Source: Alphaproteobacteria bacterium
GTDB lineage: Bacteria; Pseudomonadota; Alphaproteobacteria; UBA9219
Length of the DNA: 13,650 bases
Reading direction: 5' to 3'
NCBI GenBank assembly: GCA_028865155.1
Contig: JAGWKW010000014.1
Span: 1-13,650, forward strand
Shown: in pieces, positions 7,173 through 13,650 of the stretch
Layout: each line of letters starts with the position of its first letter
Numbering within the stretch: position 1 is the stretch's first letter
Notes under the pieces: model-generated
The model's database searches: none
Told to the model about the DNA's origin: nothing
The model's input: only the letters and a program-made list of their open reading frames with translations
Made by a program: the position numbers and the translations under genes

Positions 7173-7709
7173 ATGAATCTCGACCAGACCAAACAACGCA
7201 TGGACGGCGCGATCGACGCGCTGCGCAAGGAATTTGCCGGCCTGCGCACGGGCCGCGCTTCGACAAACCTGCTCGACCATATCCAGGTCGACGCTTACGG
7301 CAGCATGATGCCGGTCAATCAGGTCGGCACGGTGGGCGTGCCCGAGCCGCGCCTGCGCACCGTGCAGGTATGGGACAAAGGCTTGGTCAAAAACGTCGAA
7401 AAGGCCATCCGCGACGCGGGTCTCGGCCTCAATCCGCAGCCCGACGGCCAGACCATCCGCGTACCCCTGCCGGAACTGAGCCAGGAACGCCGTCAGGAAC
7501 TGGCCAAAGTTGCGGGCAAATATACGGAAAGCGCGCGGATCGCAGTGCGCAACGTGCGCCGCGACGCGATGGACGCGATCAAGAAGGAAAAACTGTCCGA
7601 AGACGAAACCAAGACCAACTCCGACAAGGTGCAGAAGCTGACTGACGAGACAATCAAGAAAATCGACGAGCTTCTGTCGTCCAAGGAAAAGGAAATCATG
7701 CAGGTCTAG
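7173..7709 (+). CDS. frr: Ribosome recycling factor
   Basis: RRF works with EF-G to split the post-termination ribosome. The 178-residue product is slightly short for the family (about 185) because its N-terminus begins at [21 protein letters not shown]. Motifs include [50 protein letters not shown] (the hinge region), [11 protein letters not shown] and a C-terminal helix ending EIMQV. The start at 7173 has AAGGA upstream and lies 8 bases after the pyrH stop; an in-frame ATG at 7146 would run into pyrH without a ribosome site. It is co-transcribed with pyrH by spacing. Confidence 0.98.
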   Translation: MNLDQTKQRMDGAIDALRKEFAGLRTGRASTNLLDHIQVDAYGSMMPVNQVGTVGVPEPRLRTVQVWDKGLVKNVEKAIRDAGLGLNPQPDGQTIRVPLPELSQERRQELAKVAGKYTESARIAVRNVRRDAMDAIKKEKLSEDETKTNSDKVQKLTDETIKKIDELLSSKEKEIMQV

Positions 7710-7725
7710 GGGTATAGGCCGCCTC

Positions 7726-7755
7726 AAACTTGCCCCATTGCACTCGTAAACTTGC
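7726..7755 (+). repeat. Short direct repeat immediately before uppS
   Basis: AAACTTGC occurs at 7726-7733 and again at 7748-7755, a period of 22 bases (about two helical turns); extending to 11 bases gives 10 matches. The second copy stops 3 bases before the uppS ATG, in the place where a ribosome site would be expected. The biological meaning is unknown and chance is possible. Confidence 0.4.
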
Positions 7756-7758
7756 GCC

Positions 7759-8475
7759 ATGGACAACGAACAATCCCTGCACGCCGCGATCATCATGGAC
7801 GGCAACGGACGCTGGGCCAAGGCGCGCGGCTTGCCGCGCCCGATGGGCCACCGCGCCGGGATCGAAGCCGTGCGCCGCACGATTCAGGCAGCACCAGGTC
7901 TCGGCATCACACATCTGACGCTTTACAGTTTTTCGTCCGAAAATTGGCGCCGCCCGGTTTCCGAAATCGGCGAGTTGATGCGGCTTTTACGTTTTTATCT
8001 GCGCAGCGAACTTGCCGGCCTGCACAAGGAACGGGTCCGCGTTCGCATCATCGGCGACCGGAAAAAACTCCCTCCCGATATCGTCGAACTCATCGACCAT
8101 GCCGAAGATTTGACGCAAGACAACCGCAAACTCACCTTGACGCTCGCGCTTAATTACGGCGGGCGGCAGGAAATCACATCCGCCGCGCGCGCGCTGGCCA
8201 AGGCGGTGGAGCGCGGCCAGCTTCAAGCCGACGCGATCGACGAGCATCTGTTCCAGTCGTTCCTGTCGACGGGCGGGATGCCTGACCCCGACCTCGTCAT
8301 CCGCACGAGCGGGGAACAACGCATCAGCAATTTCCTTCTCTGGCAGTCCGCCTATGCCGAATATGTCTTCCTCGACGTGCTATGGCCCGACTTTTCTGGG
8401 GAACATCTGGCGCAAGCGCTCGACGAATTCCGCCGCCGTGACCGTCGCTACGGCGCTACCGCGAGCAAAGGCTGA
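7759..8475 (+). CDS. uppS: Isoprenyl transferase (undecaprenyl diphosphate synthase)
   Basis: This cis-prenyltransferase extends farnesyl diphosphate with isopentenyl diphosphate to make the C55 carrier lipid used for peptidoglycan and other surface polymers. The 238-residue product carries the P-loop-like MDGNGRWAK with catalytic D14, GHRAG (H31), [11 protein letters not shown] (56-66), GDR, LNYGGR and the C-terminal [17 protein letters not shown] with [10 protein letters not shown]. It follows frr after 49 bp, as in the usual alphaproteobacterial order, but no clear ribosome site precedes the ATG, unlike its neighbours. The usual next genes (cdsA, dxr, rseP) are absent here. Confidence 0.96.
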   Translation: MDNEQSLHAAIIMDGNGRWAKARGLPRPMGHRAGIEAVRRTIQAAPGLGITHLTLYSFSSENWRRPVSEIGELMRLLRFYLRSELAGLHKERVRVRIIGDRKKLPPDIVELIDHAEDLTQDNRKLTLTLALNYGGRQEITSAARALAKAVERGQLQADAIDEHLFQSFLSTGGMPDPDLVIRTSGEQRISNFLLWQSAYAEYVFLDVLWPDFSGEHLAQALDEFRRRDRRYGATASKG

Positions 8476-8477
8476 TT

Positions 8478-8506
8478 TTGACCTGAAAACGGTTTTGCCC
8501 TATCGT
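8478..8506 (+). promoter_or_regulatory. Predicted promoter of the APC permease
   Basis: TTGACC (8478-8483) and TATCGT (8501-8506) lie exactly 17 bases apart, a good sigma-70-type pair (five and four of six consensus bases). The predicted start is near 8513, inside the palindrome at 8505-8527. The -35 begins 3 bases after the uppS stop. Confidence 0.6.
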
Positions 8507-8527
8507 TTCCGAAGCTGCTTCGGAAAC
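8505..8527. promoter_or_regulatory. Perfect 23-bp palindrome at the permease promoter (operator candidate)
   Basis: Two perfect 11-base arms (GTTTCCGAAGC and its complement) flank a single T. The palindrome touches the predicted -10 and covers the predicted transcription start. The AAGGG ribosome site at 8528-8532 follows at once, with the ATG at 8538. No T tract follows, so it is not a terminator for uppS. A dimeric repressor site is the simplest reading; an mRNA hairpin beside the ribosome site is the alternative. Confidence 0.65.
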
Positions 8528-8537
8528 AAGGGTTTCC

Positions 8538-9947
8538 ATGTCCGACGAAAAATCCGCCGACGATCAGGCGCTTATCGACGCCGGTTATACGCCGCGCCTG
8601 CAGCGCAGCCTTGGTTCTTTTGCATCTTTTGCCATCGGCTTTTCCGATATGTCGGTGCTGATGGGCATTTTTGCCAATTTCGGCTACATGCTCGGCAAGG
8701 CAGGGCCGTTCGGTACCTGGACATGGCCTGCCGTCGGTTGCGGCCAGTTTCTCGTCGCGCTTGTCTTTGCCGAACTTTCGGGCCGCGTCCCGTTGACCGG
8801 CGCGATCTACAACTGGAACAGCAAGCTATTTTCGCCGCGCATCGGCTGGTTTACCGCGTGGATGCTTTTTTTGGCCTACTGTATAGGCGGCGCGGGCATC
8901 ATCACCGCTATCGTGACGCCTCTGCAAACGCTGCTTGGCGTGACGTTCGATGCGACGACGCTCGACGTGGTCGGCTGCGCCATCATCCTGTCGCATATGG
9001 CTATCAACATATATGGCGTCAGGCTTGCCGCATCGCTCAACAAGCTTGCCGTCGTCGCCGAAATCGTCGCGCTTGCGCTTTTCGGCGGCGCACTTCTGGC
9101 CGTTGTCCTGCTTCACGGCGAAGCGCGCATCGATTTACTGACGGCAGTGCCAAAGCGACCCTTGCCTTATTGGCCCGGCTTTTTGCTTGCCAGTCTGTTG
9201 GCGGCATGGACGATCATCGGTTTCGAACTGCCGTCCGATCTGTCGGAAGAAACGAAGAACGCCAAAAACATCGCGCCGCGCAGCATCCTTTCTGCGGTCA
9301 TCTCTTCCGTCATTCTCGGCGGGCTTTTTCTTGCCATTCTGATCCTGGCGATTCCCGATGTGGCGCGCATTACGGCTTCGCCCGACCCCATCTCGGCCAT
9401 CGTCGCCTATCATCTCGGCGGCGCGGCGACGAAAATTTTTCTCGTTTTTGTTCTGATCGCGATGTTCGCCCTTGCTTTGCTCGTCATGGCGGCAACAGCG
9501 CGCATTCTTTACGCCGTTGCACGCGACGAACGCATACCGGGGGCGGCACGGCTGGCGAGCGTGTCGAAACATAAAGTGCCTGCTCCTGCCATCTTTTTGG
9601 TCACGGCTATCGAACTCGCCATTTTTCTGACTGCGCGCAGCGCGACCGACCTTTACGCGGCGACTACGGTTCTGTTTTTCATCGCCTACCTGATAACCGT
9701 CGTCGGTTTTGCAAACGGTTTCGGGAAATTGCCGCCCGAAGGCGGTTTTTCGCTTGGCAAATGGCGAATGCCCGTTGTTGCGCTTGCAGCCCTGTGGCTT
9801 GCTTTCATGATCGGCGTCTTGACCATACCTGCAGAATTTCATCGCGCGGCGGAAATCGCCGCCGTCGTTCTGGTCGCAGGCTTGGCGCTCGCCTTCGGTA
9901 TCCGGTCAACGCAAACCGATAAGCCGCGCGATTTTCCTGTGCCATAA
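8538..9947 (+). CDS. APC-superfamily amino acid permease
   Basis: Integral inner-membrane transporter of 469 residues with about 12 predicted helices. The N-terminal IGFSDMSVLMGIF, the AELSGRVPLTGAIYNW segment after helix 2 and the mid-protein GFELPSDLSEETKNAKNIAPRSI are typical of the amino acid/choline transporter branch (GABA-permease-like) of the APC superfamily. The substrate cannot be told from sequence alone; an amino acid or amine is likely. The start at 8538 has AAGGG 5 bases upstream. It has its own promoter and palindrome rather than relying on uppS, and its last 42 bases overlap the opposite-strand membrane protein gene. It sits where cdsA is usually found in this gene order. Confidence 0.9.
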   Translation: MSDEKSADDQALIDAGYTPRLQRSLGSFASFAIGFSDMSVLMGIFANFGYMLGKAGPFGTWTWPAVGCGQFLVALVFAELSGRVPLTGAIYNWNSKLFSPRIGWFTAWMLFLAYCIGGAGIITAIVTPLQTLLGVTFDATTLDVVGCAIILSHMAINIYGVRLAASLNKLAVVAEIVALALFGGALLAVVLLHGEARIDLLTAVPKRPLPYWPGFLLASLLAAWTIIGFELPSDLSEETKNAKNIAPRSILSAVISSVILGGLFLAILILAIPDVARITASPDPISAIVAYHLGGAATKIFLVFVLIAMFALALLVMAATARILYAVARDERIPGAARLASVSKHKVPAPAIFLVTAIELAIFLTARSATDLYAATTVLFFIAYLITVVGFANGFGKLPPEGGFSLGKWRMPVVALAALWLAFMIGVLTIPAEFHRAAEIAAVVLVAGLALAFGIRSTQTDKPRDFPVP

Positions 9948-10493
9948 GGCGAACAGGATAATCAGGCAGTCCAGCAAAATGCAGGCAGGGAACGCATAAG
10001 CCGCGAAAGACGGCGCAGGCGCGGCGACGAAAGCCGTCACGGCGCTGACCGCGCCGGTCGCATAGGTAGCGGCGGATTCGCTTTCGGGATGCGTCCAGGC
10101 TTTCAGCATCGTCGGCACGGCGGCGAGCAAATTCGACACTATGGAAAAACCGATGGCGATATTCGCGTCATGCGTAATGCGCCACAGCACGAGCGCCATC
10201 GCGGACAGAAAACCGCAGACGTAATCGAAGCCCCGCGTCCGCCAATAAGCGTTTTTATTATGGAACGACACGACGAAAATCAGCGCAGGCAGCAACCCGG
10301 CCAGAAAAACCGGAAGAACGGCCCAGCGCACGCCTTCCATCAACCCCGCCGCCGTGCTGGTCAGCGCGGTCGCGGCCCATATCGCGTAAGTGACGCGGTT
10401 GGGTTTCGTGCGCCCTTTGAAAGTATCGCGCAAATAGGAAAAAGAACCGGCGGTGGCGATAGCGGCGCCAAGAATTGTGACATATTGAAGCAT
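9906..10493 (-). CDS. Seven-helix membrane protein, possibly SWEET/PQ-loop-like
   Basis: A 195-residue protein I cannot assign to a named family with confidence. It has seven hydrophobic segments at about 2-20, 36-52, 57-77, 89-105, 110-130, 141-158 and 163-184. The two halves look related: TKPNRVTYA (29-37) after helix 1 and THP (134-136) with TYA (143-145) after helix 5 occupy equivalent places, giving a 3+1+3 plan as in SWEET/PQ-loop transporters. A small-solute transporter is an inference only. The ATG lies 3 bases after the pth stop with AAGG inside the end of pth, so the two are probably co-transcribed. Its 3' end overlaps the convergent permease by 42 bases. Confidence 0.8.
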   Translation of the reverse strand: MLQYVTILGAAIATAGSFSYLRDTFKGRTKPNRVTYAIWAATALTSTAAGLMEGVRWAVLPVFLAGLLPALIFVVSFHNKNAYWRTRGFDYVCGFLSAMALVLWRITHDANIAIGFSIVSNLLAAVPTMLKAWTHPESESAATYATGAVSAVTAFVAAPAPSFAAYAFPACILLDCLIILFALWHRKIARLIGLR

Positions 10494-10496
10494 CCG

Positions 10497-11090
10497 TTAC
10501 GCCTTCGGTAATTTCATCGCATAGGCTGCATAATCCCCGGCCAAAAGCAAATCGAATTCGCCCGCAATCGCATCGAGCAAAGGTTCGACCCACGCGCGGT
10601 CGGCCTTGGCGAAGGGGTTGAGAACGTAATTCGTTACCGCATCGCCCTTGACGGGTTCGCCCTGCTCGGTCACCGGCCTGCCTATGCCGATCCGCACGCG
10701 CCAATAATCCTGCCCGATATGCGTATCGAGCGATTTAAGCCCGTTATGCCCGCCGCTGCCGCCGCCCTGCTTGATTTTGACCTGTCCGGGCAGAAGGTCG
10801 AGATCGTCATGGAACACGACAACCTGTTCGAGCTTCAGTTGATAGAAATTCATCGCCTCGACGGCGGACTCGCCCGACAGATTCATGTAGGTCTGCGGCT
10901 TCAGCAAAAGAAACGCATTCGCGCCCTCGGCGGAAGATGTGACGAACCCGCGGAATTTTTTCTTCCATGCCGGACAGCCATAGCGCGCGGCAATGGCGTC
11001 GACGGCCATAAAGCCGATATTGTGCCGGGTTCTGGCATATTCCTCGCCGTGATTGCCGAGGCCGATAATAAGGCGGGAAGGGGAAGCCAT
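10497..11090 (-). CDS. pth: Peptidyl-tRNA hydrolase
   Basis: Pth frees tRNA from peptidyl-tRNA dropped by the ribosome. The 197-residue product has all the expected catalytic and binding residues: N13, H23 in TRHNIGF, N70 in TYMNLSGE, D95 in FHDDLDL and N116 in GGHNGLKS. One oddity is GLGNHG in place of the usual GLGNPG. I chose the ATG at 11090, giving MASPSRLIIGLGN, although no ribosome site is obvious; a TTG at 11123 would add 11 residues. It follows rplY on the same strand after 78 bp, the usual alphaproteobacterial order, but ychF, often the next gene, is replaced by a membrane protein. Confidence 0.96.
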   Translation of the reverse strand: MASPSRLIIGLGNHGEEYARTRHNIGFMAVDAIAARYGCPAWKKKFRGFVTSSAEGANAFLLLKPQTYMNLSGESAVEAMNFYQLKLEQVVVFHDDLDLLPGQVKIKQGGGSGGHNGLKSLDTHIGQDYWRVRIGIGRPVTEQGEPVKGDAVTNYVLNPFAKADRAWVEPLLDAIAGEFDLLLAGDYAAYAMKLPKA

Positions 11091-11124
11091 CGGAAAAGCC
11101 GGAAAGAGGGAAGCCGGGAACAAA

Positions 11125-11140
11125 AAGAGTATACCCTCTT
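11125..11140 (-). terminator. Weak hairpin between rplY and pth
   Basis: Read on the minus strand, AAGAG pairs with CTCTT around a six-base loop and is followed by a short T run. It is too weak for a firm terminator call; partial attenuation between rplY and pth is possible. Confidence 0.25.
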
Positions 11141-11168
11141 ATCTCCCGACCCCCTAATTTCCTTTTTC

Positions 11169-11885
11169 TTACTTCTTGGCTTCGGGTTTCTTGGCCGCAT
11201 CGGCTCCGGCCGCGGCGGCGGCAGCGCCCGCAGCAGGCGCGGCGGCGTCGCCGGCCGCAGCCTCAGTGGCAGGTGCAGCGGCAGCCGCCGCCGCCGCTTC
11301 GTTTTCGGACCGGATAGCAGACGGCACCGCGATGGTGGCGATGGTGAAGTCCTTCTCATGCGTGGTCAGTGCAACGCCTTCAGGCAGCTTGAGCGCGCTC
11401 AAATGCACGGCCTCGTTGATCTGCAACCCTTCCAGGCTGATTTCGAACTTTTCCGGAATGTTGCCGGGCGCGCAGGCGACCTCGATCTCGTGATGCACGA
11501 CGTTCAGTGTGCCGCCGCGCTTGATGCCGGGCGACTTGTCGCTGTCGGTGAAAGAGACGGGGATCGCGACGCGGACGCGCGTGTTGGCCGAAACACGCAT
11601 GAAATCGACATGGAGAGGACGGTCGCTGACCGGGTCGAACTGAACGTCGCGCGGCAGGACGCGATGCTTCTTGCCGTCGATCTCGAGGTCGAACAGATGG
11701 GTCAGGAATCCGGCGCGGTTGACGAAACGGCTCAGAAGATTGTCGTCGATCGCGATCATGATCGGCGCCTGCTTGTCGCCGTAAATGACGGCAGGAACCT
11801 TGCCCGTGCGGCGGGTGGCGCGGGCGGCGCCCTTGCTTTCCTTGGTGCGCGCGACGGCGGCAAGCGTGGTGACAGTCTGGGACAT
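11169..11885 (-). CDS. rplY: 50S ribosomal protein L25/general stress protein Ctc
   Basis: L25/Ctc (TL5 type) binds 5S rRNA in the 50S subunit. The 238-residue long form has an N-terminal L25 domain (about 1-95: ARTKESKGAARATRR, GKVPAVIYG, LPRDVQFDPV, PLHVDFMRV) and a C-terminal beta domain (about 96-190). Residues from about 197 onward form a low-complexity alanine-rich tail with scattered P, E and K, ending AKKPEAKK. The AAGGAGAGAG ribosome site just upstream sets the start at 11885. It lies between prs and pth on the same strand, a frequent alphaproteobacterial order. Confidence 0.96.
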   Translation of the reverse strand: MSQTVTTLAAVARTKESKGAARATRRTGKVPAVIYGDKQAPIMIAIDDNLLSRFVNRAGFLTHLFDLEIDGKKHRVLPRDVQFDPVSDRPLHVDFMRVSANTRVRVAIPVSFTDSDKSPGIKRGGTLNVVHHEIEVACAPGNIPEKFEISLEGLQINEAVHLSALKLPEGVALTTHEKDFTIATIAVPSAIRSENEAAAAAAAAPATEAAAGDAAAPAAGAAAAAAGADAAKKPEAKK

Positions 11886-12085
11886 ATTCTCTCTCCTTCA
11901 TGGCCGGAACGAAAAGGCAGGGAGAGAAGCGAAAACGGGCAGGGGGTAACCCCATGCGCGGCTAAGCTGCCCCCTGACAACGCGAACCGGAACTGCGTTT
12001 GGTTAAAAGGGCCGGCCTCCAGGGGTGCCGACCGTTGCGGGGTGTGGATAGCAGAAAGGGCAGGCGAATTGCGAGTCTTTTTATC
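11886..12085 (-). promoter_or_regulatory. rplY leader/promoter region with alternative hairpins
   Basis: This 200-bp gap between prs and rplY must hold the rplY leader and perhaps its promoter. Two mutually exclusive stems are visible: CAGGGGG (11940-11946) can pair with CCCCCTG (11970-11976), or its GGGG can pair with the nearby CCCC (11950-11953) around a three-base loop. I found no good -35/-10 pair, no tRNA and no convincing small gene. Confidence 0.35.
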
Positions 12086-13033
12086 TTAACTGAAAAGGCT
12101 CGACACCGACCGCTCCTGGCTGATGCGGATAATGGCCTCGGCCATCAACGGGGCAACGCTAAGCTGCTGAATTTTCCCGGAATCCAGAATGCTGGGGGCG
12201 GCCTCGATCGAATCCGTGACGATCAGCCTTTCAAGCGGCGACTTGTTGACGCGCGGCACCGCCTCGCCCGACAGAACGCCGTGCGAGCAATAGGCCGTGA
12301 CCGTGCGTGCGCCTGCGGCCTTGAGCGCGCCCGCCGCATTGCATAAGGTGCCGGCGCTGTCGACAATGTCGTCCAGCATGATGCAGTCGCGCCCGTCGAC
12401 TTCGCCGATAATGTTCATGACCTCGGACTCGCCCGCTTTTTCGCGGCGCTTGTCGATGATGGCAAGGCCCGCGTCCAGCTTCTTGGCCATCGCGCGGGCG
12501 CGGATCACGCCGCCGACGTCGGGGCTTACAATCGTCAGCCCTTCGGGCAGCGTGCCCTGCACCGCCAGCGTGTCGCGGACATGGCGCACGAAAACGGGGC
12601 CGACGAACAGATTGTCGACCGGGATGTCGAAAAAGCCCTGGATTTGTCCGGCATGAAGATCGAGCGTCAAAACACGGTGCGCGCCCGCCGTGGTGATCAG
12701 ATTGGCGATCAGCTTGGCCGTGATCGGCGAGCGCGAGCTTGTTTTGCGGTCCTGCCGCGCGTAACCGTAATAAGGAATGACGGCGGTGATACGCCGCGCC
12801 GACGCGCGCTTGAGCGCATCGATCGTGATCAGAAGCTCCATCAACGTGTCATTGGCGGGGAACGACGTCGGCTGGATGACAAAGACATCCTCGCCGCGCA
12901 CATTTTCGAGGATCTCGACGAAAACTTCCATATCGGCGAAACGGCGGATGGTGGCCTGCGTCAGGGTGGTGCCGAGATTTTGCGCGATCGCCTCGGCCAG
13001 AGGCCTGTTGCCGTTTCCCGCGATGAGCTTCAT
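12086..13033 (-). CDS. prs: Ribose-phosphate pyrophosphokinase (PRPP synthetase)
   Basis: Makes PRPP from ribose 5-phosphate and ATP for purine, pyrimidine, NAD, histidine and tryptophan synthesis. The 315-residue product is a standard class I enzyme: [12 protein letters not shown] near the N-terminus, the ATP-binding loop [22 protein letters not shown] with its metal/ATP-binding histidine, the catalytic flexible-loop region IIDKRRE and the PRPP-binding loop [12 protein letters not shown]. The ATG at 13033 begins [13 protein letters not shown] as expected; the ribosome site (GGGG or GGA) is weak. It is divergent from rpsT and the first gene of the leftward prs-rplY-pth run. Confidence 0.98.
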   Translation of the reverse strand: MKLIAGNGNRPLAEAIAQNLGTTLTQATIRRFADMEVFVEILENVRGEDVFVIQPTSFPANDTLMELLITIDALKRASARRITAVIPYYGYARQDRKTSSRSPITAKLIANLITTAGAHRVLTLDLHAGQIQGFFDIPVDNLFVGPVFVRHVRDTLAVQGTLPEGLTIVSPDVGGVIRARAMAKKLDAGLAIIDKRREKAGESEVMNIIGEVDGRDCIMLDDIVDSAGTLCNAAGALKAAGARTVTAYCSHGVLSGEAVPRVNKSPLERLIVTDSIEAAPSILDSGKIQQLSVAPLMAEAIIRISQERSVSSLFS

Positions 13034-13086
13034 GTCCGTACCCCGTATAAATAATAACTGGCGACTAAACAGCGACTATAAGCGAG

Positions 13087-13115
13087 CATATATCAGCGCA
13101 AAGGTTAACTGTAAA
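13087..13115 (-). promoter_or_regulatory. Predicted prs promoter
   Basis: On the minus strand, TTTACA (13115-13110) and TATATG (13092-13087) are 17 bases apart. The implied start near 13081 gives a leader of about 48 bases. This part of the gap is clearly AT-rich. Confidence 0.45.
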
Positions 13116-13154
13116 CAAGCTTCCCGTCCTTCGTGCCGCTTGCGCAATAAATCC

Positions 13155-13183
13155 TTGACCACAGCGCCTCGCGCGCGTATGAG
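13155..13183 (+). promoter_or_regulatory. Predicted rpsT promoter
   Basis: TTGACC (13155-13160) and TATGAG (13178-13183) are 17 bases apart, using the same -35 as the permease promoter. A GANTC site (GAGTC, 13181-13185) overlaps the -10. The implied start near 13190 is followed at once by a 6-bp hairpin (13193-13208, TGAA loop) in the leader. Confidence 0.55.
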
Positions 13184-13278
13184 TCCGCTCCTCGCGCTTG
13201 AAAGCGCGCGCCGGCGCTGCCGTACGAAAAACAAAAACGATAGAACCAGATCAACGACGGATATTCGGGAATTCAGGC

Positions 13279-13548
13279 ATGGCCAACCACAAATCAGCGA
13301 AAAAGCGCACACGTCAGAACGAAAAGCGCAACACGCGCAACCGCTCGCGCCGCGCATCGATCCGCACGGCGGTCAAGCACGCCGAAACCGTCGCGGCTTC
13401 GGGCGACGAAGCAGCGGCGATCAAGGCGCAGCGCGCGGCCGAGTCCGCGCTTGCGCGCGGCGCAAGCGCCGGCACGCTTCACCGCAAGACCGCGGCGCGC
13501 AAAGCGTCGCGTCTTTCCAAGCGCGTCAAGGCCGCGAAAAAAGCCTGA
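13279..13548 (+). CDS. rpsT: 30S ribosomal protein S20
   Basis: S20 is a primary 16S-rRNA-binding protein of the 30S subunit. The 89-residue, highly basic product begins MANHKSAKKRTRQNEKRNTR, the family signature, and ends KAAKKA with lysine-rich helices. The start at 13279 is fixed by that N-terminus; GGGA lies 8 bases upstream. It is divergent from prs and followed by two strong terminators, so it forms a single-gene transcript. In Caulobacter and some rhizobia dnaA lies close downstream of rpsT; if that holds here, the origin region lies just beyond the window. Confidence 0.98.
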   Translation: MANHKSAKKRTRQNEKRNTRNRSRRASIRTAVKHAETVAASGDEAAAIKAQRAAESALARGASAGTLHRKTAARKASRLSKRVKAAKKA

Positions 13549-13582
13549 GCTTTTCTTTCGCATCTTCGAAGCGAAAAATTTT

Positions 13583-13617
13583 CGCCGCGCGTTCGTTTGT
13601 TCGCGCGGCGTTTTTTT
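13583..13617 (+). terminator. Intrinsic terminator of rpsT (first)
   Basis: A perfect 9-bp GC-only stem (13583-13591 with 13602-13610) has a 10-base loop and is followed directly by seven T. It starts 34 bases after the rpsT stop. A small TTTCGC/GCGAAA hairpin precedes it at 13556-13576. Confidence 0.88.
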
Positions 13618-13618
13618 G

Positions 13619-13648
13619 AAACCGGCGGAAATTTTTCGCCGGTTTTTT
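13619..13648. terminator. Second terminator downstream of rpsT
   Basis: AAACCGGCG (13619-13627) pairs with CGCCGGTTT (13637-13645), and the T run continues to 13648. Complementary A and T tracts on both sides mean it could also stop transcription arriving from the right on the other strand. Confidence 0.8.
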
Positions 13649-13650
13649 AC

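Noticed and set aside
8505..8527. Palindrome read as the uppS terminator
   Set aside because: No T tract follows on the plus strand, and it sits on a promoter instead.
8354..9574. 406-codon plus-strand frame overlapping uppS and the permease
   Set aside because: Arginine-, cysteine- and histidine-rich out-of-frame reading of the permease; the permease frame has clear helices and APC motifs.
11091..11123. TTG at 11123 as start of pth
   Set aside because: Rare start codon, and the extra residues do not fit the family N-terminus; the ATG at 11090 gives the normal length.
10719..12089. 456-codon plus-strand frame across pth, rplY and the gap
   Set aside because: It runs opposite two certain genes and reads as low-complexity R/G/D sequence; no motif.
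13034..13278. Possible tRNA or small RNA gene in the prs-rpsT gap
   Set aside because: No cloverleaf or T-loop consensus was found; the gap is explained by two divergent promoters and leaders.
1..13650. Mobile element, CRISPR array, toxin-antitoxin or defence system
   Set aside because: No transposase, integrase, repeat-spacer pattern or paired small genes of that kind; nearly all genes are recognisable housekeeping functions.

Overview
The window looks like ordinary chromosomal DNA from a GC-rich alphaproteobacterium. The evidence is a clear CtrA response regulator at the left edge, the alphaproteobacterial gene runs rpsB-tsf-pyrH-frr-uppS and prs-rplY-pth, and rpsT at the right edge (rpsT lies next to dnaA in several alphaproteobacteria). 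I cannot name the genus. I see no mobile element, CRISPR array, tRNA, rRNA or phage gene, and every stretch without a gene is shorter than 300 bp.

Layout. 1-605 (-): 5' two-thirds or more of ctrA, cut by the window edge. 606-754: AT-rich ctrA upstream region. 755-3501 (-): a tightly overlapped run of three genes, an FAD-dependent L-2-hydroxyglutarate-oxidase-like protein, a thioredoxin-like [2Fe-2S] ferredoxin (GTG start) and the tRNA-modification GTPase mnmE. 3616-4200 (+): a cytochrome b561, transcribed divergently from that run. 4201-4411: promoter and structured leader of rpsB. 4412-8475 (+): rpsB, tsf, pyrH, frr and uppS, interrupted by a terminator-like hairpin between rpsB and tsf and by a strong terminator between tsf and pyrH. 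8538-9947 (+): an APC-superfamily amino-acid permease with its own promoter and a perfect palindrome at the predicted transcription start. 9906-13033 (-): prs, rplY, pth and a seven-helix membrane protein, the last overlapping the permease tail to tail. 13279-13548 (+): rpsT, followed by two tandem intrinsic terminators.

How the genes fit together. Most of the window is translation machinery: S2, EF-Ts, RRF, L25, S20, peptidyl-tRNA hydrolase and MnmE. It also holds two nucleotide-synthesis enzymes (UMP kinase, PRPP synthetase) and one cell-wall lipid-carrier enzyme (UppS). The accessory genes sit at the breaks in these conserved blocks: the permease lies where cdsA would commonly follow uppS, and the seven-helix protein lies where ychF often follows pth.

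I found no clearly undescribed multi-gene system. The parts most worth a second look are regulatory structures: a 62-bp interrupted palindrome and a terminator in front of pyrH, the palindrome on the permease promoter, three successive hairpins in the rpsB leader, and the ctrA upstream region. Two gene-level points also stand out: the oxidoreductase-ferredoxin-mnmE overlap and the SWEET/PQ-loop-like seven-helix protein.
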